Assembly: GCF_003614925.1 (NCBI RefSeq)
Contig: NZ_QYLP01000015.1
Span: 34,930-98,929 of the forward strand
From: Arthrobacter celericrescens
Lineage (GTDB): Bacteria; Actinomycetota; Actinomycetes; Actinomycetales; Micrococcaceae
Length of the DNA stretch: 64,000 bases
Direction: 5' to 3'
Shown in pieces: positions 7,453 to 16,677 of the stretch; within the stretch, counting starts at the first letter, position 1; each line of letters starts with the position of its first letter. The notes beneath the pieces were generated by a model. The model made no database searches, was not told where the DNA came from, and worked only from the letters and a program-made list of their open reading frames with translations. The position numbers and the translations under genes are program-made.

Positions 7453-8928
7453 TTAGTTGCCGGTGAGCTTCTCGCGCAGTGCGGCGAGGGCCTCGTCCGA
7501 AGCCAGGGTGCCCGAGGAAGCCTCGGAAGCAGCCGGCTCGGAAGAGTAGCTGGTGGCAGCAGACTCGTTGTCGCCGGAAGCGGCGGCAGCGGCGTCGTCA
7601 GCAGCGTGCTGTGCAACCTGCTTCTTGTGGGCTTCCCAACGGGCCTGGGCGTCAGCGTACTGCTGCTCCCATGCGGCGCGCTGTGCTTCGTAGCCCTCGA
7701 GCCATTCGTTGGACTCGGGGTCGAAGCCCTCGGGGTACTTGTAGTTGCCCTCTTCGTCGTACTCGGCGGCCATGCCGTACAGAGCCGGGTCGAACTCGGT
7801 GCTGTCGGCGTCAACGCCCTCGTTCGCCTGCTTGAGGGAGAGGGAGATGCGGCGGCGCTCGAGGTCGATGTCGATGACCTTGACGAACAGTTCGTCGCCA
7901 ACGGAGACAACCTGCTCGGCCAGTTCAACGTGGCGGACAGCCAGCTCGGAGATGTGGACGAGGCCTTCGATGCCGTCTTCGACGCGGACGAACGCACCGA
8001 ACGGAACGAGCTTGGTGACCTTACCCGGAACAACCTGGCCGAGGGCGTGGGTGCGGGCGAAGGTCTGCCACGGGTCTTCCTGCGTAGCCTTGAGGGACAG
8101 GGAGACACGCTCGCGGTCCAGATCCACTTCGAGGACCTCGACGGTGACTTCCTGGCCGACCTCGACAACCTCGGACGGGTGGTCGATGTGCTTCCAGGAC
8201 AGCTCGGAAACGTGAACCAGGCCGTCTACGCCGCCCAGGTCCACGAAGGCACCGAAGTTGACGATGGAGGAAACGACGCCGGGACGGACCTGGCCCTTTT
8301 CCAGCTTGTTGAGGAAGGTGGAGCGGACCTCGGACTGGGTCTGCTCGAGCCATGCACGGCGGGACAGCACAACGTTGTTGCGGTTCTTGTCCAGCTCGAT
8401 GATCTTGGCTTCGATCTGCTGACCGATGTACGGAGCCAGGTCGCGCACGCGGCGCATTTCGACGAGGGATGCGGGGAGGAAGCCGCGCAGGCCGATGTCG
8501 AGGATAAGACCACCCTTGACGACCTCGATGACGGTACCGGTGACAACACCGTCTTCTTCCTTGACCTTCTCGATGTCGCCCCAGGCACGCTCGTACTGAG
8601 CGCGCTTCTTGGAGAGGATCAGGCGGCCTTCTTTGTCTTCCTTGGTGAGCACCAGGGCTTCGACCTGATCGCCGACGGCGACAACTTCGCCGGGGTCAAC
8701 GTCGTGCTTGATGGAAAGCTCGCGGGAGGGGATGACACCTTCGGTCTTGTAACCGATGTCGAGCAGAACTTCGTCGCGGTCGACCTTGACGACGGTACCT
8801 TCGACGAGGTCACCGTCGTTGAAGTACTTGATGGTGGCGTCGACTGCTGCGAGGAAGTCCTCGGCGGTGCCGATGTCGTTGATCGCGACGACGGGGGCAC
8901 CGGGCTTCTCGGTGGAGGTGATGGTCAT
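7453..8928 (-). CDS. rpsA: 30S ribosomal protein S1
   Basis: A 491-residue S1 with four S1/OB-fold RNA-binding repeats (about residues 38-105, 123-190, 210-280 and 295-365), marked by recurring G-FV-x-DGLVH-SEL segments. S1 delivers mRNA to the 30S subunit. The four-repeat form with a long acidic/Ala/Gln-rich tail (about 370-491) is typical of Actinobacteria, whereas the E. coli protein has six repeats. A strong promoter (9070-9099) predicts a leader of about 134 nt, long enough for autoregulation. The ATG at 8928 has only a modest ribosome-binding site (GGAG, 12 bases upstream). Confidence 0.98.
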   Translation of the reverse strand: MTITSTEKPGAPVVAINDIGTAEDFLAAVDATIKYFNDGDLVEGTVVKVDRDEVLLDIGYKTEGVIPSRELSIKHDVDPGEVVAVGDQVEALVLTKEDKEGRLILSKKRAQYERAWGDIEKVKEEDGVVTGTVIEVVKGGLILDIGLRGFLPASLVEMRRVRDLAPYIGQQIEAKIIELDKNRNNVVLSRRAWLEQTQSEVRSTFLNKLEKGQVRPGVVSSIVNFGAFVDLGGVDGLVHVSELSWKHIDHPSEVVEVGQEVTVEVLEVDLDRERVSLSLKATQEDPWQTFARTHALGQVVPGKVTKLVPFGAFVRVEDGIEGLVHISELAVRHVELAEQVVSVGDELFVKVIDIDLERRRISLSLKQANEGVDADSTEFDPALYGMAAEYDEEGNYKYPEGFDPESNEWLEGYEAQRAAWEQQYADAQARWEAHKKQVAQHAADDAAAAASGDNESAATSYSSEPAASEASSGTLASDEALAALREKLTGN

Positions 8929-9069
8929 GTAGTAGGGGCTCCGTTGTGGATAGTATGTCGGTCAGGCAAACCGCCCGCTTCCCGTTCCGGGATCCGGGAC
9001 ACAGCACAAGGCCGGGTCATCCTGAATTGTGGATTGTATTGATCGCGTGCACGTAGTACACGCCCGTTT

Positions 9070-9099
9070 ATTCTAGTCGCACCCGCCAAGAAGGGTCAA
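9070..9099 (-). promoter_or_regulatory. rpsA promoter
   Basis: On the minus strand TTGACC (9099-9094) and TAGAAT (9075-9070) are separated by 18 bases, a close match to the vegetative sigma consensus. The -35 is preceded by TT. It points into rpsA and predicts transcription starting near 9063. Confidence 0.8.
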
Positions 9100-9117
9100 A
9101 AGCAGCGGCCCGGGGCC

Positions 9118-10416
9118 CTAGAAGTGCGTGGCGCAGTGCGCCGGGCGGTCGACGGCGAACAGCTGCTGGGCGCGGAAAGCCGCCCCGGGCGTGTGCTCCC
9201 GGATCCGCCCGGCCGCCAGGAGGGTGAGCGGACTAACCGCGCCGAGGTAGATCGAGCCGAGGTCCGCGACGTCGAGGACGAGGTCCGGTGCGGCACCGTC
9301 CGGCGCCGGGACCACGGTGGCGTGGCTCTCGGTGGCCTCCAGTACCCAGCGGCCTTCGGCGTGGCCAAGGCCGTCGCTGACGTCGAGCACCAGGTGCCCG
9401 GTGCCGGCGTAGCTCCTGGCGGAGAGCGCGGCGGGGACGTCGAGGACCCGCAGCCACAGCATGTCGCGGTGGTCCGAATCGGTCACGCACCGAGGGTCGG
9501 CCAGTGCCCAGGCCAGCGGGTCGTTGACGGGCGCGTCCTGCCAGCTGACCTGCTCCACGAGGTCGATGCTGCCCAGGAACTGCCACAGCTCGAGGTAGGC
9601 GGCATCGGTTGCGGCCACGAGATCGAGCACGTCCACGGTGTAGGGCTTGCTGTCCCAGCCGGCGAACTTGTAGGAGACGTAACCGTCTACGGCGCCGCTG
9701 GCATCGTAGTGCAGGGCGCATTTGACCGCGCGGTCTTCATTGCCGTCGCGGCCCAGCAGCCCGGACGCGTGGTGGCGGTAGTACTCCTGCCGCACGATTG
9801 AACCCGGGGTGCGGCGGTGGGCCTGCCCGAAGACGGCCGGCGCCAGTTCCAGCAGCACCTTGGGGTCCGCTACTTCCACGCTGCCCACGGCCTCATGCCG
9901 GAGCCGGAACTTCGGGCCGGTGTCCACCTTGATGCTCCGTTCAAAGGTGGCGACGCCGAAGCCGAAGCGGCCGTAGATCGACGCCTCGGAGGCGGTCAGG
10001 GCGGCCATCGCGGTCCCGGCAGCCTTCGCGGCCGCCAGGTCTTCCTCCATCATCCGCCGCAGCAGGCCCTTGCGGCGGTGCGTGCCGCGGACCGTGACAG
10101 CGCTGATCAGGTGGGTGCGGAGCTGCCTGCTGAAGCCGATGTTGAGCTCTTTTTCGAAGCTGGCGAACGTCGCCACCGGATGCGCGGCGTCCAGCGCGTG
10201 GGACGGGGTGCCGCCGGTCAGGTAGGCCCCGGTCAGCTCCCGGCCGTCGGCCAGGTGCATTGCGATGATCTTGTCGATGTGGGCGTCGGCGCGGTGTTCG
10301 TCGTGGAAGCCGTGTCCGACGGCTCGGATCCAGTCGCGCGCCCGGCCGTAGCCGGGTTCGTCCCTGGGTGCGGAATGGAAGCGCTCGATGACGTAGTTTT
10401 CATTGGGATCTGCCAC
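9118..10416 (-). CDS. Eis-like GNAT N-acetyltransferase
   Basis: A 432-residue member of the Eis family, with two GNAT-like domains plus a C-terminal SCP2-like domain. The acetyl-CoA loop SAVTVRGTHRRKGLLRRMM is followed by ASEASIYGRFGFGVAT, whose Tyr corresponds to the catalytic acid Tyr126 of mycobacterial Eis. The chain ends in ...THF, so a terminal Phe carboxylate, the general base in Eis, is also kept. Eis enzymes acetylate amines on aminoglycosides, peptides or proteins. The physiological substrate here is unknown. The GTG at 10416 (VADPNENYVIERF) is preferred over an upstream start at 10455, which falls inside the polA terminator hairpin. Confidence 0.88.
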   Translation of the reverse strand: MADPNENYVIERFHSAPRDEPGYGRARDWIRAVGHGFHDEHRADAHIDKIIAMHLADGRELTGAYLTGGTPSHALDAAHPVATFASFEKELNIGFSRQLRTHLISAVTVRGTHRRKGLLRRMMEEDLAAAKAAGTAMAALTASEASIYGRFGFGVATFERSIKVDTGPKFRLRHEAVGSVEVADPKVLLELAPAVFGQAHRRTPGSIVRQEYYRHHASGLLGRDGNEDRAVKCALHYDASGAVDGYVSYKFAGWDSKPYTVDVLDLVAATDAAYLELWQFLGSIDLVEQVSWQDAPVNDPLAWALADPRCVTDSDHRDMLWLRVLDVPAALSARSYAGTGHLVLDVSDGLGHAEGRWVLEATESHATVVPAPDGAAPDLVLDVADLGSIYLGAVSPLTLLAAGRIREHTPGAAFRAQQLFAVDRPAHCATHF

Positions 10417-10436
10417 TGGCCCAGCCTGCCAGACGC

Positions 10437-10475
10437 GCGCAGGGCGCGCCACCATATTGGCGGCGCGCCCTGCGC
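10437..10475 (-). terminator. polA terminator
   Basis: A perfect 14-bp inverted repeat (10437-10450 and 10462-10475, GCGCAGGGCGCGCC and complement) around an 11-base loop, 23 bp past the polA stop. It separates polA from the Eis-like gene. Confidence 0.75.
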
Positions 10476-10497
10476 TCGGTTCCGTGGCCGCGGGACC

Positions 10498-13323
10498 TTA
10501 GTGGCCGGCGTCGTGCCAGCTGGTCCCGACGCCGATCTGGACGTCCAGCGGGACGCTCAGCTCGGCCGCCGAGCCCATCTGCTCGGCCACGAGCTTCTCC
10601 ACGGCCTCGCGTTCGCCGGGGGCGACCTCGAGGACGAGTTCGTCGTGGACCTGCAGCAGCATGCGCGACTTCAGGCCCTGGCCGGCCAGTTCGGCGGACA
10701 CGCCCAGCATGGCGCGCTTGATGATGTCCGCCGCCGAGCCCTGGATGGGCGAGTTGAGGGCGATGCGCTCGGCCAGTTCGCGGTGCTGGCGGTTGGTGCT
10801 GGTGAGGTCCGGTAGGTAGCGGCGGCGGCCTTCGATGGTGGAGGTGTAGCCGTCCACGCGCGCCTGTTCGACGACGCCGCGCAGGTAGTCGCGCACAGCG
10901 CCGAAGCGGTCGAAGTAGTCCTTCATGAGCGAGCGGGCCTCGTCCACCGAGATTTCCAGCTGCTTGGACAGGCCAAAGGAGGTCAGGCCGTACGCGAGGC
11001 CGTAGGACATGGCCTTGACCTTGGAACGCATGGCGCTGGTGACGTCTTCCGGGGCCACATTGAAGATGTGCGAGCCGACGTAGCGGTGCAGGTCTTCGCC
11101 CTCCTTGTACGCCTGGATCAGCCCTTCGTCCCCGGAGAGGTGGGCCATGATGCGCATTTCGATCTGCGAGTAGTCGGCGGAGAGCAGGCATTCATAGCCT
11201 TCGCTGACCACGAAGATCCCACGGACCCTGCGGCCTTCCTCGCTGCGGACCGGGATGTTCTGCAGGTTCGGGTTGTTCGAGGAAATGCGTCCAGTGGCGG
11301 CGACGTTCTGGGCATAGTCCGTGTGGATGCGGCCGTCCTCGGCCACGGACTTCTTGAGGGTCTCCACCATCTGGGCGAGCTTGGACGATTCGCGGTGGGC
11401 CATGAGCTGGACCAGGAATTCGTGCCCGGTCTTCTCCAGGAGCGCTTTCAGGGAGGCGGCGTCCGTGGTGTAGCCGGACTTGATCTTCTTGGTCTTCGGC
11501 AGCCCGAGTTCCTCGAAGAGCACGGTCTGCAGCTGCTTGGGCGAACCCAGGTTGACTTCGTGGCCGATCGCCGCGAACGCCTGCTCCTGGGCGTGCTGGA
11601 CCACCTTGGAGAGATCGGCGAGCTGTTCGTTCATGCGGTCCGTGGACACGCCGATGCCGGCGAGTTCCATGCCGGCCAGCACCCGGGCGACAGGAAGTTC
11701 GAGGGTGGTGAGCAGCGCACCGGCCTGGCGGTCGCTGAGTTCCTTTTCGAAGTGCTTGCTGAGCGTCTGCACGACGGCGGCCTGCCGCACCAGTGCGGTG
11801 GCCGCTGCGCCGTCCGGGCCGTCGCCGAGGTCGAGTTCGAGCTGCCCGGACGCGGAGGCCGCGGATTCCAGGGCGATCTTGAGGTGGTGCTGGGCGAGTT
11901 CCGCCAGCTCGTAGCTGCGCCGGTCCGGTTCGATCAGGTAGCCGGAAATGGCGGTGTCGTCGACCACGCCTTCCAAGCCGAGCCCGCGGTGGTGCAGGGC
12001 CTTCAGCGCGGCCTTGAACTCGTGCATCACCTTGGCTTCTTCGGGGTCCGTCAGCCAGCCGGCCACCACGGATTCGGCCGCGGCGTCGAGCCTGGGCAGC
12101 TCGATGAAGGCCGCCCCGTTGGCGCGGACGACGGCGAGGGCTTCGGCGTCGTACCCGATCCGGCCGGGGACCAGCTGCACGGCCAGCGCGGAACGCATCC
12201 CGGAACCGGCGGCGAAGAAGGCCTGCAGTTGCGCGGCGTCTTCCAGGACGGCGAAGTCCGGTACGTCGATGGTGTCCGGGGCGGCTCCGGCGGTGTCGTC
12301 GCCGTAGAGGTCGAACAGCCGGCTGCGGAGGGTCTTGAATTCGAGTTCGTCGAAGAGCTCGTCGATTTCCTTGCGGACGGGCCGGGGTTCTGCGAGATCC
12401 GCCAGGCCCACCGGGAGGTCCAGGTCCCTCAGGAGGTGGTTGAGGCGCCGGTTCCGCTTGACGGCGTCGATGTTCTCGCGGAGGGCTCCGCCCACCTTGC
12501 CGCCGATCGCGTCCAGGTTCTCGAGGATCCCCTCAAGGCCGCCGTATAGGTTGATCCACTTCGCGGCGGTCTTGGGCCCGACGCCGGGCACGCCGGCGAG
12601 GTTGTCCGCGGACTCCCCCACCAGCGCGGCGAGGTCCGAGTAGCGCGACGGGGCGACGAAGTACTTTTCTTCGATGGCCGCGGCATCCATGCGCGGGATG
12701 TCGGAGACGCCCTTCTTCGGGTAGAGGACGAAGACGTTGTCCGTGATGAGCTGGAAGGAGTCGCGGTCACCGGAGACGAGGAGCACCTCGAAGCCGGCCG
12801 CTTCACCCTGGGCCGCGAGGGTGGCAAGGATGTCGTCGGCTTCGTAGCCGGGCATCTTGATGGTCTTGATTCCCCAGGCGTGCATGACCCGTTCGATGAG
12901 GCCGATCTGTCCGCCGAACTCCGCCGGGGTCTCGTTGCGGCCGCCCTTGTACTCGCTGTATTCGGCCTTGCGGAAGGTGGTGTCGTCCGAGACGTCGAAG
13001 GCCACGGCGACGTGGGTGGGTTTCTGGTCCCGGATGAGGTTGATCAGCATGGACGTGAAGCCGTGCACGGCGTTGGTGTGCTGGCCCGCGGACGTGGCGA
13101 AGTTTTCGGCCGGAAGTGCGTAGAAGGCGCGGAAGGCCATCGAGTGGCCGTCAAGGACCAGGAGCCGTGACCGGCCGCCGGCTGCTGTTCCCGGAACGGC
13201 GTCCGGAAGCGTTGCTGCGGGGGCGGGAGTAACGGCCGCGGGCGCTGCGGCGGCGATTTCGATGGATGGGTCTTCGATGGCCTGGTTTTCGACGGTACCG
13301 GCCGGTTTGGTTGTTTCGCTCAC
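10498..13323 (-). CDS. polA: DNA polymerase I
   Basis: A Pol I of about 941 residues for gap filling and Okazaki-fragment processing. The order is: a low-complexity Ala/Pro N-terminus, a 5'-nuclease domain (VLDGHSMAFRAFYALP, SGDRDSFQLI, helix-hairpin-helix GVPGVGPKTAAKWI), a central exonuclease-like domain, and the polymerase domain (motif A SADYSQIEMRIMAHLSGD, motif B region RSKVKAMSYGLAYG, motif C LQVHDELVLEV). The central domain lacks the DxE metal ligands of E. coli Pol I, so proofreading is probably absent, as in other Actinobacteria. GTG 13323 (VSETTKP) is the last plausible start before the nuclease domain. ATG 13344 is possible but would overlap the divergent gene. Confidence 0.95.
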   Translation of the reverse strand: MSETTKPAGTVENQAIEDPSIEIAAAAPAAVTPAPAATLPDAVPGTAAGGRSRLLVLDGHSMAFRAFYALPAENFATSAGQHTNAVHGFTSMLINLIRDQKPTHVAVAFDVSDDTTFRKAEYSEYKGGRNETPAEFGGQIGLIERVMHAWGIKTIKMPGYEADDILATLAAQGEAAGFEVLLVSGDRDSFQLITDNVFVLYPKKGVSDIPRMDAAAIEEKYFVAPSRYSDLAALVGESADNLAGVPGVGPKTAAKWINLYGGLEGILENLDAIGGKVGGALRENIDAVKRNRRLNHLLRDLDLPVGLADLAEPRPVRKEIDELFDELEFKTLRSRLFDLYGDDTAGAAPDTIDVPDFAVLEDAAQLQAFFAAGSGMRSALAVQLVPGRIGYDAEALAVVRANGAAFIELPRLDAAAESVVAGWLTDPEEAKVMHEFKAALKALHHRGLGLEGVVDDTAISGYLIEPDRRSYELAELAQHHLKIALESAASASGQLELDLGDGPDGAAATALVRQAAVVQTLSKHFEKELSDRQAGALLTTLELPVARVLAGMELAGIGVSTDRMNEQLADLSKVVQHAQEQAFAAIGHEVNLGSPKQLQTVLFEELGLPKTKKIKSGYTTDAASLKALLEKTGHEFLVQLMAHRESSKLAQMVETLKKSVAEDGRIHTDYAQNVAATGRISSNNPNLQNIPVRSEEGRRVRGIFVVSEGYECLLSADYSQIEMRIMAHLSGDEGLIQAYKEGEDLHRYVGSHIFNVAPEDVTSAMRSKVKAMSYGLAYGLTSFGLSKQLEISVDEARSLMKDYFDRFGAVRDYLRGVVEQARVDGYTSTIEGRRRYLPDLTSTNRQHRELAERIALNSPIQGSAADIIKRAMLGVSAELAGQGLKSRMLLQVHDELVLEVAPGEREAVEKLVAEQMGSAAELSVPLDVQIGVGTSWHDAGH

Positions 13324-13342
13324 AGGTGCCAGCCTAGTTGCC

Positions 13343-13810
13343 ATGATGGACAATTTCACGCCGGGCAGGTTCACCGAAGAGCTCATCGCCGCCGGAGTCC
13401 CGCAGGAATTCCACGGCTGGCTGGAGCGCTACGGCGTGGGGGCGCTGGTGGTGAAGATGGGGATCAAGTTCCTGGAGCTGGGCCCTGCGCGGGCCGTGGC
13501 TACGATGCCGGTGGAAGGAAACACCCAGGTGGCCGGCATCCTGCACGGCGGAGCCCATGTGGTGCTGGCGGAAACGCTCGGTTCCTTCGCGGCGTCGCTG
13601 CATGCCGGGCCGGGACGCCACGCGGTCGGGATCGAGGTGGGCGCCACCCACCACCGTTCGATCGCCGGGGGCCTGGTCACGGGAACCTGCACGGCCATCC
13701 ACCTCGGCGGCACCCTCGCCACGCACGAGGTGGTCATGACGGACGAATCCGGCAGGCGGCTGTCCACCGCGCGCATCACCAACATGATCCGGGACAACCG
13801 GGGACACTAG
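13343..13810 (+). CDS. PaaI-type hotdog thioesterase
   Basis: A 155-residue single hotdog-fold protein of the PaaI/YdiI type, which hydrolyses acyl- or aryl-CoA thioesters such as menaquinone intermediates. The active-site helix signature is GILHGGAHVVLAETLGSFAA, with HGG and the Glu acting as catalytic elements. It is followed by GIEVGATHHRSIAGG. The start is ATG 13343 (or the next ATG at 13346). It is divergent from polA with about 20 bp between starts and ends 45 bp before the convergent reductase gene. Confidence 0.88.
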   Translation: MMDNFTPGRFTEELIAAGVPQEFHGWLERYGVGALVVKMGIKFLELGPARAVATMPVEGNTQVAGILHGGAHVVLAETLGSFAASLHAGPGRHAVGIEVGATHHRSIAGGLVTGTCTAIHLGGTLATHEVVMTDESGRRLSTARITNMIRDNRGH

Positions 13811-13855
13811 CGCCAGGCGCCCGTAACCGGCAGGGTGGCGGAGACGCCCCCGGAG

Positions 13856-14410
13856 CTAGCCGGCGTTCCTGCCCGGAATCCTGTACCGGAGCTCGACGGC
13901 GGCCCCTCCGATGGTGCGCGAGGAGAGCAACTCAAGCGGCGCCGTCGGGCCGTCAACGGGAAGCAGACGCTTTCCCGAGCCGAGGACCACGGGAATCAAG
14001 GTGACGATCATCTCGTCCAGAAGCCCCGCCTGCGCGAACTGGGCCACAAGGTCCCCGCCGCCCACCAGCCACACGTTCTTGCCGGCCGCGCTGTCGATGA
14101 GGTCCTGCGCGAATTCGGCGACGTCGCCGCGGACAAAAGTAATGTCCGCTCCCTTCGGCGCGGCATATTCATGGTGGGTGAAGATCCAGCACGGAAGGTC
14201 CGGGTAGGGCCACTTGCCGGGTTCGTGCTCCAGCAGCCAGCGGTAGGTCTGGCCGCCCATGACAACGCATCCGATGCCGGACATGAACTCCGCGTAGCCC
14301 TCGCCGACCCCTTCGGTGCTGTCGAACTGGAGGAGCCAGCCAAGGTCGTCGTCGGGGGTGGCAATGAAGCCGTCGAGGGAGGATGCCACGTAGTACTGGA
14401 AAGCGGACAT
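13856..14410 (-). CDS. Dihydrofolate reductase/RibD C-terminal family protein
   Basis: A 184-residue protein of the RibD C-terminal/DHFR-like family (YyaP/YwjB type). It has the N-terminal YYVASSLDGFIATPDDDLGWLL, the central VVMGGQTYRWLL, and the NADPH-binding VWLVGGGDLVAQFAQAGLLDE followed by IPVVLGSGKRL. The natural substrate is unknown. ATG 14410 is chosen because the family always begins with this strand. It lies 13 bp after the membrane-protein stop and is probably the last gene of that operon. Confidence 0.85.
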   Translation of the reverse strand: MSAFQYYVASSLDGFIATPDDDLGWLLQFDSTEGVGEGYAEFMSGIGCVVMGGQTYRWLLEHEPGKWPYPDLPCWIFTHHEYAAPKGADITFVRGDVAEFAQDLIDSAAGKNVWLVGGGDLVAQFAQAGLLDEMIVTLIPVVLGSGKRLLPVDGPTAPLELLSSRTIGGAAVELRYRIPGRNAG

Positions 14411-14423
14411 GGCCCCAGCGTAC

Positions 14424-15341
14424 TCATCCCGGCGCGGGGTTCCCAGAGGAGGGGTTGCCGTACTCGACGCGGACACTGCCGTTGTCCGGGAGCACCACCA
14501 CACGGCCGTCCTTGAGGGTCCAGCCGTCGTTGAGCAGGAAGATCCGGCCGCCGCTGACCACCAGGAGGCGCAGCCCGCTGTAGCGGTAGAGGGGCGCGGC
14601 GGTGGTTCCGGCGGAGGCTTCGCGCACGTTCGGTGCCGAGACGGCGAGCCGTTCCTTGCTGTAGACGACGGCGGTGGGCAGCAGGGTGGAGCGTTCCTGG
14701 TAGTCGACGGCGGCCCCGCGGCCGAGCGCCTGGGCGTAGTCGGCGGTGCCCCAGAACAGCAGCAGGGTCACTAGGATGAACATGAAGGCCCGTTCCAGTC
14801 CGCGCGGTGTGAGGATCGGGCTGCGCGCTGCGTATTGCATGGTGCGCCGGCGCAGAGCTACTCCCCAGCTGCCCAGCAGCAGACCGCCGGCGATCAGGTA
14901 GGGCACGTAGAGGAGTATGCGGTCGGGCTGGGCGACGGTGATGATCCACATGGCGGCGGCGAACAGGTAGCCGGCCGCGGCGAGGACCGTGGCCGCGCGT
15001 CCCAAGGCCCGGCGGTAGCGGCCCGTGGCGATGACTTTGTTGAGGGCGCGGTCCACCATGAGCCACGCGAGCCCGATAAGCGCGAGCCAGGCGAGGGGGC
15101 GGAACAGGGACTGGATGCTGCGCAGGATGAAGTCCTGGACGGTGTAGCCGAAGAGGCTGACGTCCAGGCCCATCGACTTGGCCTGCGCGTCGCTGCGGGC
15201 CCAGCCGAAGTAGACCAGGAGGGCCGTGGCCACGGTGAGCGGCGGGCCGATGACCGAGAGGACCTCGAGGGTACGCTGCCAACGGGTGTCAAGCAGCGCC
15301 CGGCCACCCTCTTCCGCGGCTGGCTCCGGTGCGCTGCTCAC
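14424..15341 (-). CDS. Multi-spanning membrane protein of unknown function
   Basis: A 305-residue protein starting at GTG 15341, which overlaps the lipoprotein stop by 3 bp and so suggests translational coupling. About five hydrophobic segments lie between residues 25 and 190 (for example LSVIGPPLTVATALLVYFGW and AATVLAAAGYLFAAAMWII). After these comes a soluble C-terminal portion of roughly 110 residues (YSKERLAVSAPNV..., LRLLVVSGGRIFLLNDGW). The last part looks like a small beta-rich domain outside or at the membrane. No family was recognised. Confidence 0.8.
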   Translation of the reverse strand: MSSAPEPAAEEGGRALLDTRWQRTLEVLSVIGPPLTVATALLVYFGWARSDAQAKSMGLDVSLFGYTVQDFILRSIQSLFRPLAWLALIGLAWLMVDRALNKVIATGRYRRALGRAATVLAAAGYLFAAAMWIITVAQPDRILLYVPYLIAGGLLLGSWGVALRRRTMQYAARSPILTPRGLERAFMFILVTLLLFWGTADYAQALGRGAAVDYQERSTLLPTAVVYSKERLAVSAPNVREASAGTTAAPLYRYSGLRLLVVSGGRIFLLNDGWTLKDGRVVVLPDNGSVRVEYGNPSSGNPAPG

Positions 15342-16333
15342 GGGGCCTCCGAGCCGCCGCCCCCGGAGGGTGACGGGTTCACCGGCGGGGGTTCCGTTCC
15401 TGCGGATTCCGACCCGGATGGCGAGGGTGTGCCCGGTCCGCCGGTGGCAGCGGCGTCGTCGTAGAAGAACTGCACCTCGCCGGGTGCATCGAGGGTGTCG
15501 GTGATCGACACGGTGATCGAGGCCTTGTCGCCGGCCGGCGGCGTCCTGAAGTAGACAGGTGAGTAGTCGCCGTCGCTGCGGGTTTCGACACCGGAGGCCT
15601 CGCCGTCGATCTTCACCTCGGAGACCCGCACGTAGTAACCGTCCAGCCGGACCCAGGTGCCCCCGGCCCGCGGCCCGGACGGCCGGCTGAGGCCCGGCAC
15701 CGGAACGAAGTTCCCGTCCACCACGGTCAGGCCGGTGAGCTTCCGCGGGCAGGCTTCTCCGCTTCCGGGTTCCAGCGGGACCGTGGTCGTGGGATTCGCG
15801 TTGTGGAACTCGACGGCGCTGCGGGCCACGGCGAGGACCGCCAGTTCCAGGCACCGGCCCCCGGGCGGCGCCTGGACGGCGGACAGGGCCGTCGCCGCTT
15901 CCTGCCACTGGGCGGCGGTGCCGTCGCGCAGGGCGTAGCAGACGGCCCCGACGGCACGCCACACGTCCTTGAACGTGGTACCGTCCACGCCGTCGCGGAG
16001 CTGCTCACAGTCGCGGCCCTGGGCGAACAGGTACATCCGCCCTTCCTGGGGATCGTTGGGCCCGACGGGCCCGATCGGTATCCACCGGACCACCGGCGCT
16101 TCGGCGGGCGGCGGAACATCGGGGACGGGCGGTCCCGGCACGGGTTGGACGGTGGGCTCCATCGGCGCGGGATCACTGCTCGCCGGGACACTGGGCGAGG
16201 TCAGCGCGGGAGTCTGCTGGGAGCCGGCGCTTTCCGCTCCCGCGGGCGGGCCGCAGGAAGCCAGCGCGAAGGCAGCCAGGATCACCGGAAGGAACGTCCC
16301 GGATCTGCCGTTGGTTTTCAGCCGTCCGAACAT
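15338..16333 (-). CDS. Putative lipoprotein
   Basis: A 331-residue secreted lipoprotein. It has a basic n-region (MFGRLKTNGRSG), a hydrophobic core and a lipobox ALASC with the lipidated Cys near residue 27. A Pro/Ser-rich linker (about 30-80) leads to a folded region with several Cys (RDCEQLRDGV, GAVCYAL, GRCLELAVL, GEACPRKL). The C-terminal portion resembles an immunoglobulin-like IPT domain (VVDGNFVPVPGLSRP...) and ends in a Pro/Ser/Gly tail. It is the first gene of an operon with the membrane protein and DHFR-like gene. The specific function is unknown. Confidence 0.8.
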   Translation of the reverse strand: MFGRLKTNGRSGTFLPVILAAFALASCGPPAGAESAGSQQTPALTSPSVPASSDPAPMEPTVQPVPGPPVPDVPPPAEAPVVRWIPIGPVGPNDPQEGRMYLFAQGRDCEQLRDGVDGTTFKDVWRAVGAVCYALRDGTAAQWQEAATALSAVQAPPGGRCLELAVLAVARSAVEFHNANPTTTVPLEPGSGEACPRKLTGLTVVDGNFVPVPGLSRPSGPRAGGTWVRLDGYYVRVSEVKIDGEASGVETRSDGDYSPVYFRTPPAGDKASITVSITDTLDAPGEVQFFYDDAAATGGPGTPSPSGSESAGTEPPPVNPSPSGGGGSEAP

Positions 16334-16363
16334 GGCCCCACACCTGCCCCAGGGCGGCGCAAT

Positions 16364-16382
16364 GGCCCCCGGAAAGGGGGCC
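16364..16382 (-). terminator. Hairpin after the phosphate transporter operon
   Basis: A 7-bp GC stem (GGCCCCC / GGGGGCC) around a GGAAA loop. It sits about 75 bp past the stop of the small membrane protein and 30 bp before the lipoprotein start. It most likely terminates the pit operon. Confidence 0.5.
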
Positions 16383-16455
16383 GGTCAGCTTGCGCAGCTA
16401 CACAGCCGATTATTCTCCCGAATGGACTGAACGGCCAGAGCCCGGCAGTGGCAGG

Positions 16456-16677
16456 CTACTTGGTGAAGTACGGCACGATCAGGTAGATGCCGAAGAGCAC
16501 GGCGGCACCGCAGGCGGCGAAGCACAGGTAGGCCACGGAACGGAGCAGCACCGGCGACTTGTTCCCGGCGTCACCGGCCACTGCCGTGAGCCGCACGCCC
16601 AGGGAATACAGGACCACCAGGACCACGGCGGAAACCAGGGTGGCTCCGGCAACCTGCAGCAGTTCCAACCACTTCAT
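16456..16677 (-). CDS. Small membrane protein downstream of the phosphate transporter
   Basis: A 73-residue protein with two clear hydrophobic segments (GATLVSAVVLVVLYSLGV and VAYLCFAACGAAVLFGIYL). ATG 16677 overlaps the transporter stop by four bases (ATGA), so it is almost certainly translated coupled to it. It is probably an accessory subunit or regulator of the PiT transporter. That is inferred only from position. Confidence 0.8.
   Translation of the reverse strand: MKWLELLQVAGATLVSAVVLVVLYSLGVRLTAVAGDAGNKSPVLLRSVAYLCFAACGAAVLFGIYLIVPYFTK

Noticed and set aside
7606..9042. 478-residue open frame antisense to rpsA
   Set aside because: A mirror of the S1 repeats, with no start signal.
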